A stretch of 38,111 bases of DNA from Myxococcales bacterium (GTDB lineage Bacteria; Myxococcota_A; Polyangia; Polyangiales; Polyangiaceae): positions 1-38,111 of the forward strand of contig SXNL01000022.1 of NCBI GenBank assembly GCA_005777185.1, in the 5' to 3' direction. A program made the position numbers and the translations under genes. Shown in pieces: positions 27,756 through 34,265 of this stretch. Position 1 is the first letter of the stretch, and every line of letters starts with the position of its first letter. The notes below the pieces were generated by a model, which was given only the letters and a program-made list of their open reading frames with translations, was not told the origin of the DNA and searched no databases.

Positions 27756-28984
27756 AGGGCCCCCTTTCGCAGGGCCTTCTCGGCGTCGTGAAGAACCGCA
27801 GCGATCCCCGAGAGGTGCTCATCCTCGTAGCGCTCGTTCCACGGCAGCACCATGGCACGCGCGAGCGCCTCGTAGGTCCCGGGGTAGTCGTCCCGGCGGT
27901 ACTCCACCGGATCGCGGCCGGCCATGTGCGCGCCCTCCCACGGCCAGCGCGACTTGCCGAACGTCACGCGATCGCGGATGACCTGGCACTCGAAGGCGGG
28001 CTTCTGGATGTAGCGCGGCACGCAGAACACGCCGCGCGCCTTGAGGAAGTTGCCGAACGCCTGGACGTCGACGGACAAGCGTTCGGGATTCATGCGCAGG
28101 CAGTACTTCCAGTAGACGTGCGTCCCGTTGGGTGTCGTGGAGGGGGGCTCGGCGACGGTGAGATCGCGGAGCAGCTCGTCCATCTTCCGGGCCGAGGCGC
28201 GACGGCGCGCCACGACGCTCTCCAGCTTCCTCAGCTGGGCGCGCAGCACGGCGCCCTGAAGCTCCGTGAGGCGGAAGTTGGGAGCGAGGAAGTAGTGGTC
28301 GGGGGTCGCGTCACCATAGCCCCACGCCTTGTTCACGAAGAGGAACGCGCGCCGGGCAAGGTCCTTGTCGCGCGTGAGCACCATCCCGCCCTCGCCGGAC
28401 GTCATGTGCTTGCCTTGCTGGAACGAGAAGCAGCCGATGTCGCCCAGGGTCCCGACCAGCCTGCCCTTGTAGGTGGAGAGGAAGGCCTGCGCGCAGTCCT
28501 CGATGATCGGGAGGCCGTGACGCTTCGCCAGCTCCACGATGGGATCCATGTCGCAGGGATTGCCGAAGAGGTGGGTCACGACGATCGCGCGCGTGTGCTT
28601 GCTCAGGCGCCGCTCGATCGCGTCACACGTGACGTTGCACGTGCGCGGGTCGACGTCGGCGAAGATCGGGATGGCGCCCTGGTAGAGGATCGCCGCGATG
28701 GCGCCCATGTCGGTGATGGACGTCGTGATGATCTCGTCGCCCGGCGAGGGATCGAGGCAGGCCACCGCGGTCTGGACCGCCCCGCTGCCGCTCGAGACGG
28801 CCACGGCGTGGGGGACGCCGTGGTGCGCGGCGAACTCCTTCTCGAGTGCCGGGACCGCCGCTCCGTTCGTCGAGCTGAGGTGGCCCGATCGGATCACCTC
28901 CCGCAGCATCTCGAGCTCCTCGTCGCCGAGATCCCTCCCGCTGGCGTTGGCGTCGCTGGGCAGGGAGAGCTTCGTTGGGTCCAT
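27752..28984 (-). CDS. DegT/DnrJ/EryC1 family aminotransferase
   Basis: A 410-residue PLP-dependent aminotransferase acting on a keto-sugar. It has the VSSGSGAVQTAVACL segment, the EDCAQAF aspartate region and the PLP lysine in FSFQQGKHMTSGEGG. FRLTELQGAVLRAQLRKLE follows, then a C-terminal small domain. The FVNKAWGYGD and YIQKPAFEC segments recall scyllo-inosose/AHBA-type aminotransferases, so the substrate may be a cyclitol or 3-keto sugar. It overlaps the oxidoreductase gene by four bases (ATGA). The ATG chosen starts MDPTKLSLPS and lies 44 bases after the GT2 gene. Confidence 0.93.
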   Translation of the reverse strand: MDPTKLSLPSDANASGRDLGDEELEMLREVIRSGHLSSTNGAAVPALEKEFAAHHGVPHAVAVSSGSGAVQTAVACLDPSPGDEIITTSITDMGAIAAILYQGAIPIFADVDPRTCNVTCDAIERRLSKHTRAIVVTHLFGNPCDMDPIVELAKRHGLPIIEDCAQAFLSTYKGRLVGTLGDIGCFSFQQGKHMTSGEGGMVLTRDKDLARRAFLFVNKAWGYGDATPDHYFLAPNFRLTELQGAVLRAQLRKLESVVARRRASARKMDELLRDLTVAEPPSTTPNGTHVYWKYCLRMNPERLSVDVQAFGNFLKARGVFCVPRYIQKPAFECQVIRDRVTFGKSRWPWEGAHMAGRDPVEYRRDDYPGTYEALARAMVLPWNERYEDEHLSGIAAVLHDAEKALRKGAL

Positions 28985-29028
28985 GGTCGTGCTCCGTCGT
29001 CCTCGGTCGGCGCCGCGCCACGGCGACG

Positions 29029-29826
29029 TCAGGTTTGGCCCCGCTCGGCGGCCAGGCGCGCGAGAAATAGCACATGATCGCGTGCCACGCGCGCGACGCG
29101 GATCTTGCTCTGGCCGAACTCCCGCACGTGCAGGACGGCGGGCACCTCGACGAGGTGAAAGCCCGCCTGGTGAGCACGCACGGCGATCTCGGCCGTGGCG
29201 AGGAACCCGTCGGCCTGCCAGGTGATCGCCTCGAGCACGCGCCGGCGGTAGGCCCGCACCATGCTCGTGTAGGTGTACAGCTCGAGCCGCGTCGCGAGGC
29301 GGTAGAGCCGGGAGAGCGTGTGGCTGAGGACGAGCCGCCAGGGGGGCACACCTTCGACGGCCCCCTGGGGGTGGTAGGGCGAAGCGATGGCGACGTCGGC
29401 ACCCGCGTCGAGTGCGCGGAGGAGCTCGCGTACGAGGAGGGGATCGTAGGTGCAGTCGGCGTCGAGCTGCACGACGACCTCCGCGTCGGTGAGCGGGAGC
29501 GCCGCCCGCAGCGAGCCTCCGACGTTCAGGTTCACGGGGCTGTGGTGGACGCGCGCGCGCGGGACCCCGGCGAAGGCCTCGCGAAGCCGCTCGAGCGTAC
29601 GGTCGGTGCTCCCGTTGTCGAAGAGGAGGAGGTCGAGCCGCCACGGCGTCTCCGCCTCGATCGCGTCCCGCGCGGGCAGGAGTCGTCGCGCGAGGTTCTC
29701 GACGGCCTCCTCCTCGTCGTAGCAGGGTACGTGGACCGTCGCCCTCACGTGGGAGGCGCGACCGCTGGGGTACGACGACGCTCCGTCATCCTGCCACCTT
29801 ACCGCATCGGGTGGGGCCATCGCCAT
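29029..29826 (-). CDS. Family 2 glycosyltransferase
   Basis: A 265-residue GT-A fold transferase resembling dolichol/polyprenol phosphate sugar synthases. Near the start is VHVPCYDEEEAVENL, then LLLFDNGSTDRTLE and the DXD-type metal site QLDADCTYD (about residue 120). It ends with QADGFLATAEIAVRAHQAGFHLVEVPAVL and shows no membrane segment. The ATG at 29826 is supported by GAGGA six bases upstream. It lies first in the glycan gene set and is divergent from the DUF2723 gene, with only 19 bases between the two starts. If it makes a lipid-linked sugar, the neighbouring DUF2723 enzyme would be a natural user; this is inference. Confidence 0.92.
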   Translation of the reverse strand: MAMAPPDAVRWQDDGASSYPSGRASHVRATVHVPCYDEEEAVENLARRLLPARDAIEAETPWRLDLLLFDNGSTDRTLERLREAFAGVPRARVHHSPVNLNVGGSLRAALPLTDAEVVVQLDADCTYDPLLVRELLRALDAGADVAIASPYHPQGAVEGVPPWRLVLSHTLSRLYRLATRLELYTYTSMVRAYRRRVLEAITWQADGFLATAEIAVRAHQAGFHLVEVPAVLHVREFGQSKIRVARVARDHVLFLARLAAERGQT

Positions 29827-29845
29827 CTGCTATCCTCGCGCGGCG

Positions 29846-31681
29846 ATGGGCCTTTCCTCGAACCTCCTCGCGCGCACAGCCGCCTGGCGAGGAACCGTCC
29901 CGCTTGCGCTCGCCGGCGGGGTCGGCACCCTCCTCGTCTCCTCGAGCTCGCGCTACGTGCAGGGTGGTGACAGCTCCGAGTTCGCGCTCGTCTTCCACGA
30001 AGGCGGAGTGCCGCATCCGCCAGGCTTCCCCGTGTACGTCGCGTGGCTCCGCGCCATGAGGTTGATCCTCGGCGCCGTGGATTGGCCTCGAGCGCCCGCT
30101 CACGCCGCCGCCGTCGCCACGGCGGCGCTCGCGGTGCCAGCTTCCCTCCTGTTCTTCGCGGCAGCCCGCGCGTGGGGGGCCCACCGGCACCTCGCGCTCC
30201 TCGGGACGATCGCCCTCCTCACGTGGAGCCGCTCGTACGTCGCCTTCACCCACCCGGAGGTCTGGCCGATGGTGGCCACGCTCGCGTGCGCCATCCTCTG
30301 GGCCGCCGCACCTGGGCAGGCGGACGGGGCGGGGGCCCTGCCTCGTGGCGTCCGACGCGTGCTCTTGCTCGGGTTGCTGGGCGGCCTCGGCGTGGCCACC
30401 CACTCGACGCTCGTCTTGCTGGCGCCGATCGGGCTCTGGGGGGTCGTCGCCGGTCTCCGCGAGTCGACGGGGGCCCGCGCACGGGCAGCCGTCTGCGGCG
30501 TCGGTGGTTTCCTCGCGGGCCTCGCGCCGTACCTCCTCTTGCTCGCCACGGCGCGCGATCCCCGGGGGCGATGGGTCTGGAACGACCCGAGCACGCCCGA
30601 GCGGCTGTTCCACCACGTGCTCCGGTCGGACTACGGCGCTCTCGAGCTCTCACCGTTCCCCGGGGAGTCTCGCGGGGCCGCGAACGTCGTGGCGTGGCTC
30701 CAGGCGAGCGTCGGCGACGGCATGGTCGTCGCCGCGCTCCTCATCGCAGCGCTGGGCGCCTGGGCGCTCGCGATCCGCCGCGCCTCCGGCCCGGACGAGC
30801 CCGCGCCGCACGCCACCCGGGGCGCCTGGATCGCGCTCGGCGCGTCCTGGTTGCTCTCTGGCCCGCTGTTCTTCTCGATCTTCAACTCGAACCCGACCGG
30901 CCTGGGCCTGGCGTCCGTCAGCCAGTGTTACCTCCTCCCCGGCGTGCTGGTCGTCCTCGCGCTCGTGGTCGTGGCGTCACCGGCCTGGAGGCGTTCGCCT
31001 CGCACGACCGCCGTCGTCGCCGTGGGCCTCGTCGTCCTGAACGGGTGGCGCGGCCAGCGCGAGGCGGCGCGCCGCCACACGTCGGTCATCGAGGACTACC
31101 TCGTCGACACCGCCGGAGCGCTGCCTCCGCGCGCCGTGTTGTTCATGTGGGGCGACACGAGGTCGTTCGGGTTCAACTGGCTCACGCGGGCGACGGGCAC
31201 CCGTCCCGACGTCGAGTTCGTGTCGCTGGCGCTCTTGCAGCGCGACTTCTATCGCCTTCGCGTCGAGGCCGCCCTCGGTCGCCGGTTCCCCATCGGCAAG
31301 AGCGGGCTGTACGACCTCGTCGGCATGATCGAGGCGCTCGTGGCGTCGGGGCGCCCGGTGTTCTTCACGGAGGACGATCTCTTCTTCAACCACGTCGCGA
31401 GCCAGCTCCCCACCCATCCCCACGGCACGTGCCTCAGGGTCCTCGGGCGGGGCCAGACCGTGCCTCCCGCCCACGTCCTGGAGAGGGAGAACGATCATCT
31501 CTTTGCAGCGTTTCGAGCGAAGCCCGACGACGCGCGCGTGTTGCCGAACACGTGGGCGGCGTGGATGTACTCGGGCTACTCGCGCACGTGGCTCATGATC
31601 GCGGATCGCTTCGACGAGGAGAACGACCCTGGCGGATCGCGCCGTGTCGAGGTGCGAGGTAGGGCGTGGCAGACGCGGTGA
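29846..31681 (+). CDS. DUF2723 membrane glycosyltransferase-like protein
   Basis: A 611-residue polytopic membrane protein of the DUF2723 family, related to GT-C protein O-mannosyltransferases that take sugars from lipid carriers. The family hallmarks are GGDSSEFA (about residue 40) and HPPGFPVYV (about 57), the likely active site and its loop. About ten membrane segments reach to about residue 400 (LVVLALVVVASPAWRR), followed by a C-terminal soluble region of about 200 residues. It is divergent from the GT2 gene with 19 bases between starts, so promoters of the two genes must lie inside each other's coding region or the transcript is leaderless. Confidence 0.88.
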   Translation: MGLSSNLLARTAAWRGTVPLALAGGVGTLLVSSSSRYVQGGDSSEFALVFHEGGVPHPPGFPVYVAWLRAMRLILGAVDWPRAPAHAAAVATAALAVPASLLFFAAARAWGAHRHLALLGTIALLTWSRSYVAFTHPEVWPMVATLACAILWAAAPGQADGAGALPRGVRRVLLLGLLGGLGVATHSTLVLLAPIGLWGVVAGLRESTGARARAAVCGVGGFLAGLAPYLLLLATARDPRGRWVWNDPSTPERLFHHVLRSDYGALELSPFPGESRGAANVVAWLQASVGDGMVVAALLIAALGAWALAIRRASGPDEPAPHATRGAWIALGASWLLSGPLFFSIFNSNPTGLGLASVSQCYLLPGVLVVLALVVVASPAWRRSPRTTAVVAVGLVVLNGWRGQREAARRHTSVIEDYLVDTAGALPPRAVLFMWGDTRSFGFNWLTRATGTRPDVEFVSLALLQRDFYRLRVEAALGRRFPIGKSGLYDLVGMIEALVASGRPVFFTEDDLFFNHVASQLPTHPHGTCLRVLGRGQTVPPAHVLERENDHLFAAFRAKPDDARVLPNTWAAWMYSGYSRTWLMIADRFDEENDPGGSRRVEVRGRAWQTR

Positions 31682-31738
31682 CGGGACGATGCCCCCAACC
31701 CGCGACCGGGCTTCGGCCCCTGGACTCCGCCGTGTCCA

Positions 31739-31794
31739 CCCTGACCTGAGGCATCCCCTCATTTTCCTCACGTCGAGCCCGAGCCCGAGCCCGA
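31739..31794. repeat. Left inverted repeat of IVS-like element
   Basis: The outer part, 31739-31765, begins CCCTGACC and ends CCTCATTTT. After seven unpaired bases, 31773-31794 is a run of GAGCCC hexamers. The hexamer part also encodes the Gly-Ser tail of the protein. Confidence 0.8.
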
Positions 31795-32154
31795 CGAAGA
31801 CGAGCCGAGCTTCAGCACCATCGCGGTGAGCATCGCCGTGATCCGCAAGAGGAGGGCTCGCACAGCCACCAAGCGTTGCGCATCGGCGAGCCCGAGCACG
31901 GCCAGAACGTCAAGGACGGCTGCGGTCTCGGTCGGCGAGCGGCGCGCCATGCGGTAGAAGCGCGCCTTGTCCGCCGGAGCGAACTCCCCGGCGCCTTCCG
32001 CGATGTTGAGGGGGATCGAGGCGACAGCTCGCCGAAGTTGATCGCTGAGGTAGGCGCGGCCCCTCGGAAAGCGGTCCGCGAGCTGGTCCGCCCCCGCCAC
32101 CCGCTCGATGCTCGCACGGTAGACGTCGAGTCGCTCATGTTCGAACCCGTCCAT
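31768..32154 (-). CDS. Four-helix-bundle protein (23S rRNA intervening-sequence protein family)
   Basis: A 128-residue protein of the S23/IVP family (TIGR02436 type), with ERLDVYRASIERV near the start and AYLSDQLRRAVASIPLNIAEGAGE, the family signature, in the middle. Four amphipathic helices are predicted. The family was first found inside 23S rRNA intervening sequences, and relatives serve as nucleic-acid-binding accessory proteins in diversity-generating retroelements; the role of free-standing copies is unknown. The last dozen residues are a Ser/Gly repeat (SSSSGSGSGST) encoded by the left inverted repeat. The ATG is the only start that gives the conserved N-terminus. It is isolated between the DUF2723 gene and the tRNA array. 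Confidence 0.9.
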   Translation of the reverse strand: MDGFEHERLDVYRASIERVAGADQLADRFPRGRAYLSDQLRRAVASIPLNIAEGAGEFAPADKARFYRMARRSPTETAAVLDVLAVLGLADAQRLVAVRALLLRITAMLTAMVLKLGSSSSGSGSGST

Positions 32155-32195
32155 GCCCGCCAGTCGGCACGAACCGCGGGTTCGTTGCGCAGGAA

Positions 32196-32249
32196 TCGGG
32201 CTCGGGCTCGGGCTCGGGCTCGAAAATGAGGGGATTCCTCCGGTCAGGG
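32196..32249. repeat. Right inverted repeat of IVS-like element
   Basis: GGGCTC hexamers at 32196-32223 run into AAAATGAGGGGAT and end in GGTCAGGG. The segment is complementary to the left end with two mismatches in the outer 27 bases. It contains one more hexamer than the left copy. Confidence 0.8.
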
Positions 32250-32304
32250 AGCCCAGGGTGACCAACCCGTCATGACGCGAGGGGGCACGGCGCGGTCGCT
32301 GCGG

Positions 32305-32377
32305 TACGGCGCGAGAGGATCGAACTCTCCTAGGCCTGCTTGTGAGGCAGGTTCCGTCACCAGACGAAGCGCGCCGC
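32305..32377 (-). tRNA. tRNA-Val (CAC)
   Basis: Acceptor strands are at 32306-32312 and 32371-32377, with one G-U pair. The T arm is at 32313-32329 (loop TTCGATC). The anticodon arm, 32335-32351, has a perfect five-pair stem and loop CTCACAA, giving anticodon CAC. It is the last gene of the array. Confidence 0.85.
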
Positions 32378-32386
32378 GCGAAGGAG

Positions 32387-32456
32387 TCTGATCGTCCGGA
32401 ATCGAACCGGAGCCGCCCGGGCCCAGACCAGGAGCGAGACCTCGAGCTGCGATCAG
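32387..32456 (-). tRNA. tRNA-Pro (TGG), C33
   Basis: A perfect acceptor is formed by 32388-32394 and 32450-32456, with A73. The T arm 32395-32411 is canonical. The anticodon stem CCTGG/CCGGG encloses loop TCTGGGC, so the anticodon is TGG preceded by C instead of U33; G37 fits tRNA-Pro. The D arm is short and irregular. Confidence 0.7.
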
Positions 32457-32460
32457 GAGG

Positions 32461-32531
32461 CTCCGGCGGAGGGACTCGAACCCCAACGCCGCGGGTCAAA
32501 GCCGCGTGTCCTGCCGCTGGACCCCACCGGA
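32461..32531 (-). tRNA. tRNA-Gln (TTG)
   Basis: The acceptor pairs 32462-32468 with 32525-32531, with one G-U. The anticodon arm 32490-32506 has stem CGCGG/CCGCG and loop CTTTGAC. The D arm GTCCAGCGGCAGGAC resembles ordinary tRNA-Gln. The T stem has one mismatch. Confidence 0.85.
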
Positions 32532-32545
32532 TCGCCGGACCTTGG

Positions 32546-32613
32546 TTGCGGAGGCCGGAGTCGCACCGGCGAGGTGAGCTTATGAGACTCTCCCAGGACT
32601 CTCCTTCCCCGCA
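32546..32613 (-). tRNA. tRNA-Met (CAT), G55 in T loop
   Basis: The acceptor pairs 32547-32553 with 32607-32613. The T arm 32554-32570 has a perfect stem but loop TGCGACT, with G at position 55. The anticodon loop CTCATAA gives CAT; the stem has four pairs. No initiator-type features (three G-C pairs, C1-A72) are seen, so it is probably elongator-like; a CAT anticodon could also mark an Ile tRNA read after lysidine modification. Confidence 0.72.
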
Positions 32614-32614
32614 G

Positions 32615-32687
32615 GGCCGCTCGAGGGGATTGCACCCTCCATCTCCTCCTTACCAAGGAGGCGCCCCGCTGTCTGGGCCTGAACGGC
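32615..32687 (-). tRNA. tRNA-Thr (GGT), G55 in T loop
   Basis: The acceptor pairs 32616-32622 with 32681-32687, with one G-U. The anticodon arm 32645-32661 has perfect stem CCTCC/GGAGG and loop TTGGTAA. The T-arm stem is perfect, with loop TGCAATC. Confidence 0.82.
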
Positions 32688-32712
32688 AGAGCCGCGCTCG
32701 CGGGCGCGATGG

Positions 32713-32786
32713 TCTCCACGCCAGGAGTCGAACCTGGTCCTGTTGCATCGCAGTCAAGTGTCTGGAAATGCCGCCAGAACGGGGAG
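32713..32786 (-). tRNA. tRNA-like, apparent anticodon GCG (Arg?)
   Basis: The acceptor pairs 32714-32720 with 32780-32786 (one mismatch), A73, followed by an encoded CCA at 32712-32710. The T arm and D arm (CTGG/CCAG) are good. The anticodon stem is weak: three pairs around loop CTGCGAT. The region also resembles a tRNA-Cys loop with a changed third anticodon base, so the identity is unsure. Confidence 0.55.
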
Positions 32787-32800
32787 ATGGAGCGCGAGGG

Positions 32801-32871
32801 CCTCCCTGCCAGGAGTCGAACCTGCGTCGCGCGGTTTAGAAGACCGCATCCTGGCCGCCAGGAGCAGGGAG
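32801..32871 (-). tRNA. tRNA-Arg (TCT)
   Basis: A perfect acceptor is formed by 32802-32808 and 32865-32871. A perfect anticodon stem GCGGT/ACCGC encloses loop CTTCTAA. The T loop is TTCGACT. The D loop is very short (CCTGG-CGG-CCAGG), so the usual G18-G19 pair for D/T contact is cramped. Confidence 0.85.
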
Positions 32872-32876
32872 CGGGG

Positions 32877-32948
32877 CACCTCCGGCAGGACTCGAACCTG
32901 CATGTGACTGGATCGAAGCCAGTTGCCCTTCCATTGGACCACGGAGGT
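32877..32948 (-). tRNA. tRNA-Arg (TCG)
   Basis: Acceptor (32878-32884 with 32942-32948), T arm (GCAGG/CCTGC) and anticodon stem (ACTGG/CCAGT) are all perfect. Loop CTTCGAT gives TCG. One of the most regular genes of the array. Confidence 0.9.
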
Positions 32949-32961
32949 GTGAGGCGAGATG

Positions 32962-33037
32962 CGTCCCCGGCAGGGAACGAACCTGCATCGACCGGCTCCG
33001 TTAGGAGACCGGGGCCTTTCCGTTCGGCCACGAGGAC
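32962..33037 (-). tRNA. tRNA-Arg (CCT) with an 11-base anticodon loop
   Basis: Acceptor (32963-32969 with 33031-33037), T stem and D stem (GGCC/GGCC) are good. The anticodon stem CCGGT/GCCGG is intact, but the loop (33007-32997) is 11 bases: the normal CTCCTAA plus a CGGA insertion on its 3' side. The T loop is TTCGTTC, so the nearly invariant A58 is T. Confidence 0.7.
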
Positions 33038-33086
33038 GGGCGCTCCCCGGGCCATTCCGGGGACACCGTAGCAAGACGGGCGCCGT

Positions 33087-33155
33087 CCGAGTGGAGAAGC
33101 CATGCCTTTTCGAGGCTGGATTACAATTCCAGTGCGTTTGCCATTACGCCACTCG
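33087..33155 (-). tRNA. tRNA-Thr-like (TGT) with aberrant T arm
   Basis: The acceptor is perfect (CGAGTGG at the 5' end, CCACTCG at the 3' end), as is the D stem (GCGT/ACGC). The anticodon stem CTGGA/TCCAG encloses ATTGTAA. The T arm lacks TTCGA and forms at best a weak four-pair hairpin around GGCATGG. The 3' half resembles the Phe-like copy at 34266-34321. Confidence 0.55.
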
Positions 33156-33184
33156 TCCGTGAGGGCGGCCCTGGAGGGTCGCGG

Positions 33185-33242
33185 AGGACGAGGTCGGATT
33201 CAAACCGACATATTGGGGTTTGCGTGTGGGGCATCTTCGGAC
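33185..33242 (-). tRNA. Truncated tRNA-like, Val(CAC)-like anticodon loop
   Basis: The T arm at 33193-33209 is perfect (loop TTTGAAT). The anticodon loop CCCACAC (33230-33224) is held by only three pairs. I find no 5' acceptor strand to match 33186-33192 and no D arm. It shares the CCCCACA(C/A)GCA core with two other copies at 33979 and 34377. The 5' limit is approximate. Confidence 0.35.
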
Positions 33243-33253
33243 GGACGGCGCGG

Positions 33254-33325
33254 CACCCTCGGTCGGACTCGAACCGACATGGTCCGGTTGAAAGCCGGAG
33301 CTCCTGACCTTTGGAGTACAAGGGC
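33254..33325 (-). tRNA. tRNA-Glu (TTC)
   Basis: The acceptor pairs 33255-33261 with 33319-33325, with two wobble pairs. The T arm is perfect. The anticodon stem TCCGG/CCGGA encloses CTTTCAA. The D stem is CTCC/GGAG. Confidence 0.87.
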
Positions 33326-33351
33326 GTGGCGTGCGGGCGCGAGGCCCGCGG

Positions 33352-33422
33352 CGGGACGTGAAGGAATCGAACCCTCTCTCCGGGACTTGGAAACCTGGCC
33401 GGTCACCATGACTCTACGACCC
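33352..33422 (-). tRNA. tRNA-Trp-like (CCA)
   Basis: The acceptor has six of seven pairs (33353-33359 with 33416-33422) and G73. The T loop is TTCGATT with one stem mismatch. Loop TTCCAAG gives CCA, but the anticodon stem CAGGT/TCCCG has two mismatches. Gly (TCC) by a shifted fold is less likely because no stem would form. Confidence 0.6.
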
Positions 33423-33433
33423 TCGCGCGGCGG

Positions 33434-33504
33434 TGTGACGTGTGGGAATCGAACCCACCTCCGCTGCTTCACAGGCAGCCCCCGTCCCGGACGGGTAACG
33501 TCAC
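33434..33504 (-). tRNA. tRNA-His (GTG) without C73
   Basis: Acceptor (33435-33441 with 33498-33504), T arm (GTGGG/CCCAC) and anticodon stem (GCTGC/GCAGC, loop CTGTGAA) are all perfect. The discriminator is A73 and the base before position 1 is C, so the G-1:C73 identity pair of bacterial tRNA-His is absent. The D arm is a tight perfect hairpin (CCCGT/ACGGG). Confidence 0.85.
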
Positions 33505-33528
33505 GCGGGGCGGCACGCCGCCCTGAAG

Positions 33529-33597
33529 AGAGCCGAAAGGGAGTCAAACCCTTCCGTCACGGCTTTGCAGACCGGACCCCCCTCGGAGGCTCGGCTC
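33529..33597 (-). tRNA. tRNA-Cys (GCA)
   Basis: A perfect acceptor is formed by 33530-33536 and 33591-33597, with U73, the Cys discriminator. Loop CTGCAAA has a four-pair stem. The T loop is TTTGACT. The D arm is degenerate. Confidence 0.8.
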
Positions 33598-33613
33598 GGT
33601 GTCGATGAAACGG

Positions 33614-33687
33614 CGTCCCCAGCGGGAGTTGAACCCGCGTCTGCGGTTCGAGAAACCACCGTCCTTGGCCAGCTAGACGATGGGGAC
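33614..33687 (-). tRNA. tRNA-Glu (CTC)
   Basis: Acceptor (33615-33621 with 33681-33687) and T stem (GCGGG/CCCGC, loop TTCAACT) are perfect, with G73. The anticodon stem GTGGT/ACCGC encloses TTCTCGA. The 5' part (TCGTCTAGC) is typical of tRNA-Glu. Confidence 0.82.
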
Positions 33688-33732
33688 ATGCCTCCTCGGT
33701 CGCCGGGAAGGGCCCGGCTCCGCGCGGAGAGG

Positions 33733-33803
33733 AGCGAACAGCGGGACTCGAACCCACATGATCAGTTTGGAGGACTGACGTCCTACCGTTGGACGATGCT
33801 CGC
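33733..33803 (-). tRNA. tRNA-Gly (TCC), C33
   Basis: The acceptor pairs 33734-33740 with 33797-33803, with U73 as in tRNA-Gly. The perfect anticodon stem TCAGT/ACTGA encloses CCTCCAA, so C replaces U33. The D arm is Gly-like (TCGTCCAACGGTAGGAC). Confidence 0.82.
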
Positions 33804-33817
33804 GAGGCGTGACAGGG

Positions 33818-33888
33818 TGGAACCGGCGGGACTCGAACCCGCATCCCTCGGTTGCGGGCCGAGGAGTCTCCCTTTGAAATACGATCCC
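33818..33888 (-). tRNA. tRNA-Ala (CGC), C33
   Basis: The acceptor pairs 33819-33825 with 33882-33888, with two G-U pairs, and A73. The T arm is perfect (GCGGG/CCCGC). The anticodon stem CTCGG/CCGAG encloses CCCGCAA, with C at position 33. It is a near-duplicate of the Ala (GGC) copy at 34042-34113 outside the anticodon arm. Confidence 0.82.
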
Positions 33889-33899
33889 ATGTCGCCGGG

Positions 33900-33970
33900 C
33901 ACGGTCCGGCTGCGAAGAAGCTGGCTCCGCTCCAGTGCGCAAGCCGTCGATCTGTCCACTCATGGACCGT
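33900..33970 (-). tRNA. tRNA-like, anticodon unresolved
   Basis: Bases 33901-33907 and 33964-33970 form a perfect seven-pair acceptor at tRNA distance. The T-arm position holds an irregular hairpin whose loop (TCTTCGC) is not canonical. No clear seven-base anticodon loop is seen. It may be a decayed tRNA. Confidence 0.4.
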
Positions 33971-33978
33971 CCTGGATA

Positions 33979-34030
33979 GGGGCGGTGTTGGATTCGCACC
34001 AACGAATTGCGTGTGGGGCATGCGGCGGCG
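33979..34030 (-). tRNA. Truncated tRNA-like, Val(CAC)-like anticodon loop (second copy)
   Basis: A perfect T arm at 33987-34003 (GTTGG/CCAAC, loop TGCGAAT) and the CCCCACACGCA core (loop 34017-34011) are present. The variable region is only about two bases. The 5' acceptor strand is missing. The 5' limit is approximate. Confidence 0.35.
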
Positions 34031-34041
34031 AACGGAGCTGG

Positions 34042-34113
34042 TGGAACCGGCGGGACTCGAACCCGCATCCTCCGGATGCCATCCGGAGAGTCTCCCCTTT
34101 GAAATACGATCCC
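34042..34113 (-). tRNA. tRNA-Ala (GGC)
   Basis: The acceptor pairs 34043-34049 with 34107-34113, A73, with CCA encoded at 34041-34039. The T arm is perfect. The anticodon stem TCCGG/CCGGA encloses ATGGCAT. The D arm is short (TTTC-AAA-GGGG type), as in the Ala (CGC) copy. Confidence 0.87.
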
Positions 34114-34147
34114 GGCGGTGTCGATGGTCGGAGCCCCGTTCCATCGG

Positions 34148-34218
34148 CGCTCTCTAGGGGAATCGAACCCCTCTCGTCCCGGAGACAACGGGATCGCGAC
34201 CCAGTCGCGTCAGAGAGC
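34148..34218 (-). tRNA. tRNA-Asp (GTC)
   Basis: Acceptor (34149-34155 with 34212-34218), T arm (AGGGG/CCCCT) and anticodon stem (TCCCG/CGGGA) are perfect. Loop TTGTCTC gives GTC; G73 fits Asp. The D stem is GCGAC/GTCGC. Confidence 0.87.
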
Positions 34219-34265
34219 AGGTGCCGCGCGGCGGACACGCCGGGCGGCGAACGAGCAAGTTCGCT

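Larger units (their letters stand above)
31739..32249. mobile_element. Inverted-repeat-bounded IVS-like element carrying a four-helix-bundle gene
   Basis: A 511-base unit whose two ends are complementary. Bases 31739-31765 match the reverse complement of 32223-32249 at 25 of 27 positions, and 31773-31794 match the complement of 32202-32223 perfectly. Only the four-helix-bundle gene lies between. The transcript could fold its ends into a helix of about 48 pairs. The layout is that of the intervening sequences found in bacterial 23S rRNA genes, but no rRNA flanks it here. Classification as a mobile unit is inference. Confidence 0.45.

Noticed and set aside
26075..27791. Plus-strand frames opposite the acyltransferase and oxidoreductase genes
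   Set aside because: Antisense to well-supported genes with conserved motifs; no domain content of their own.
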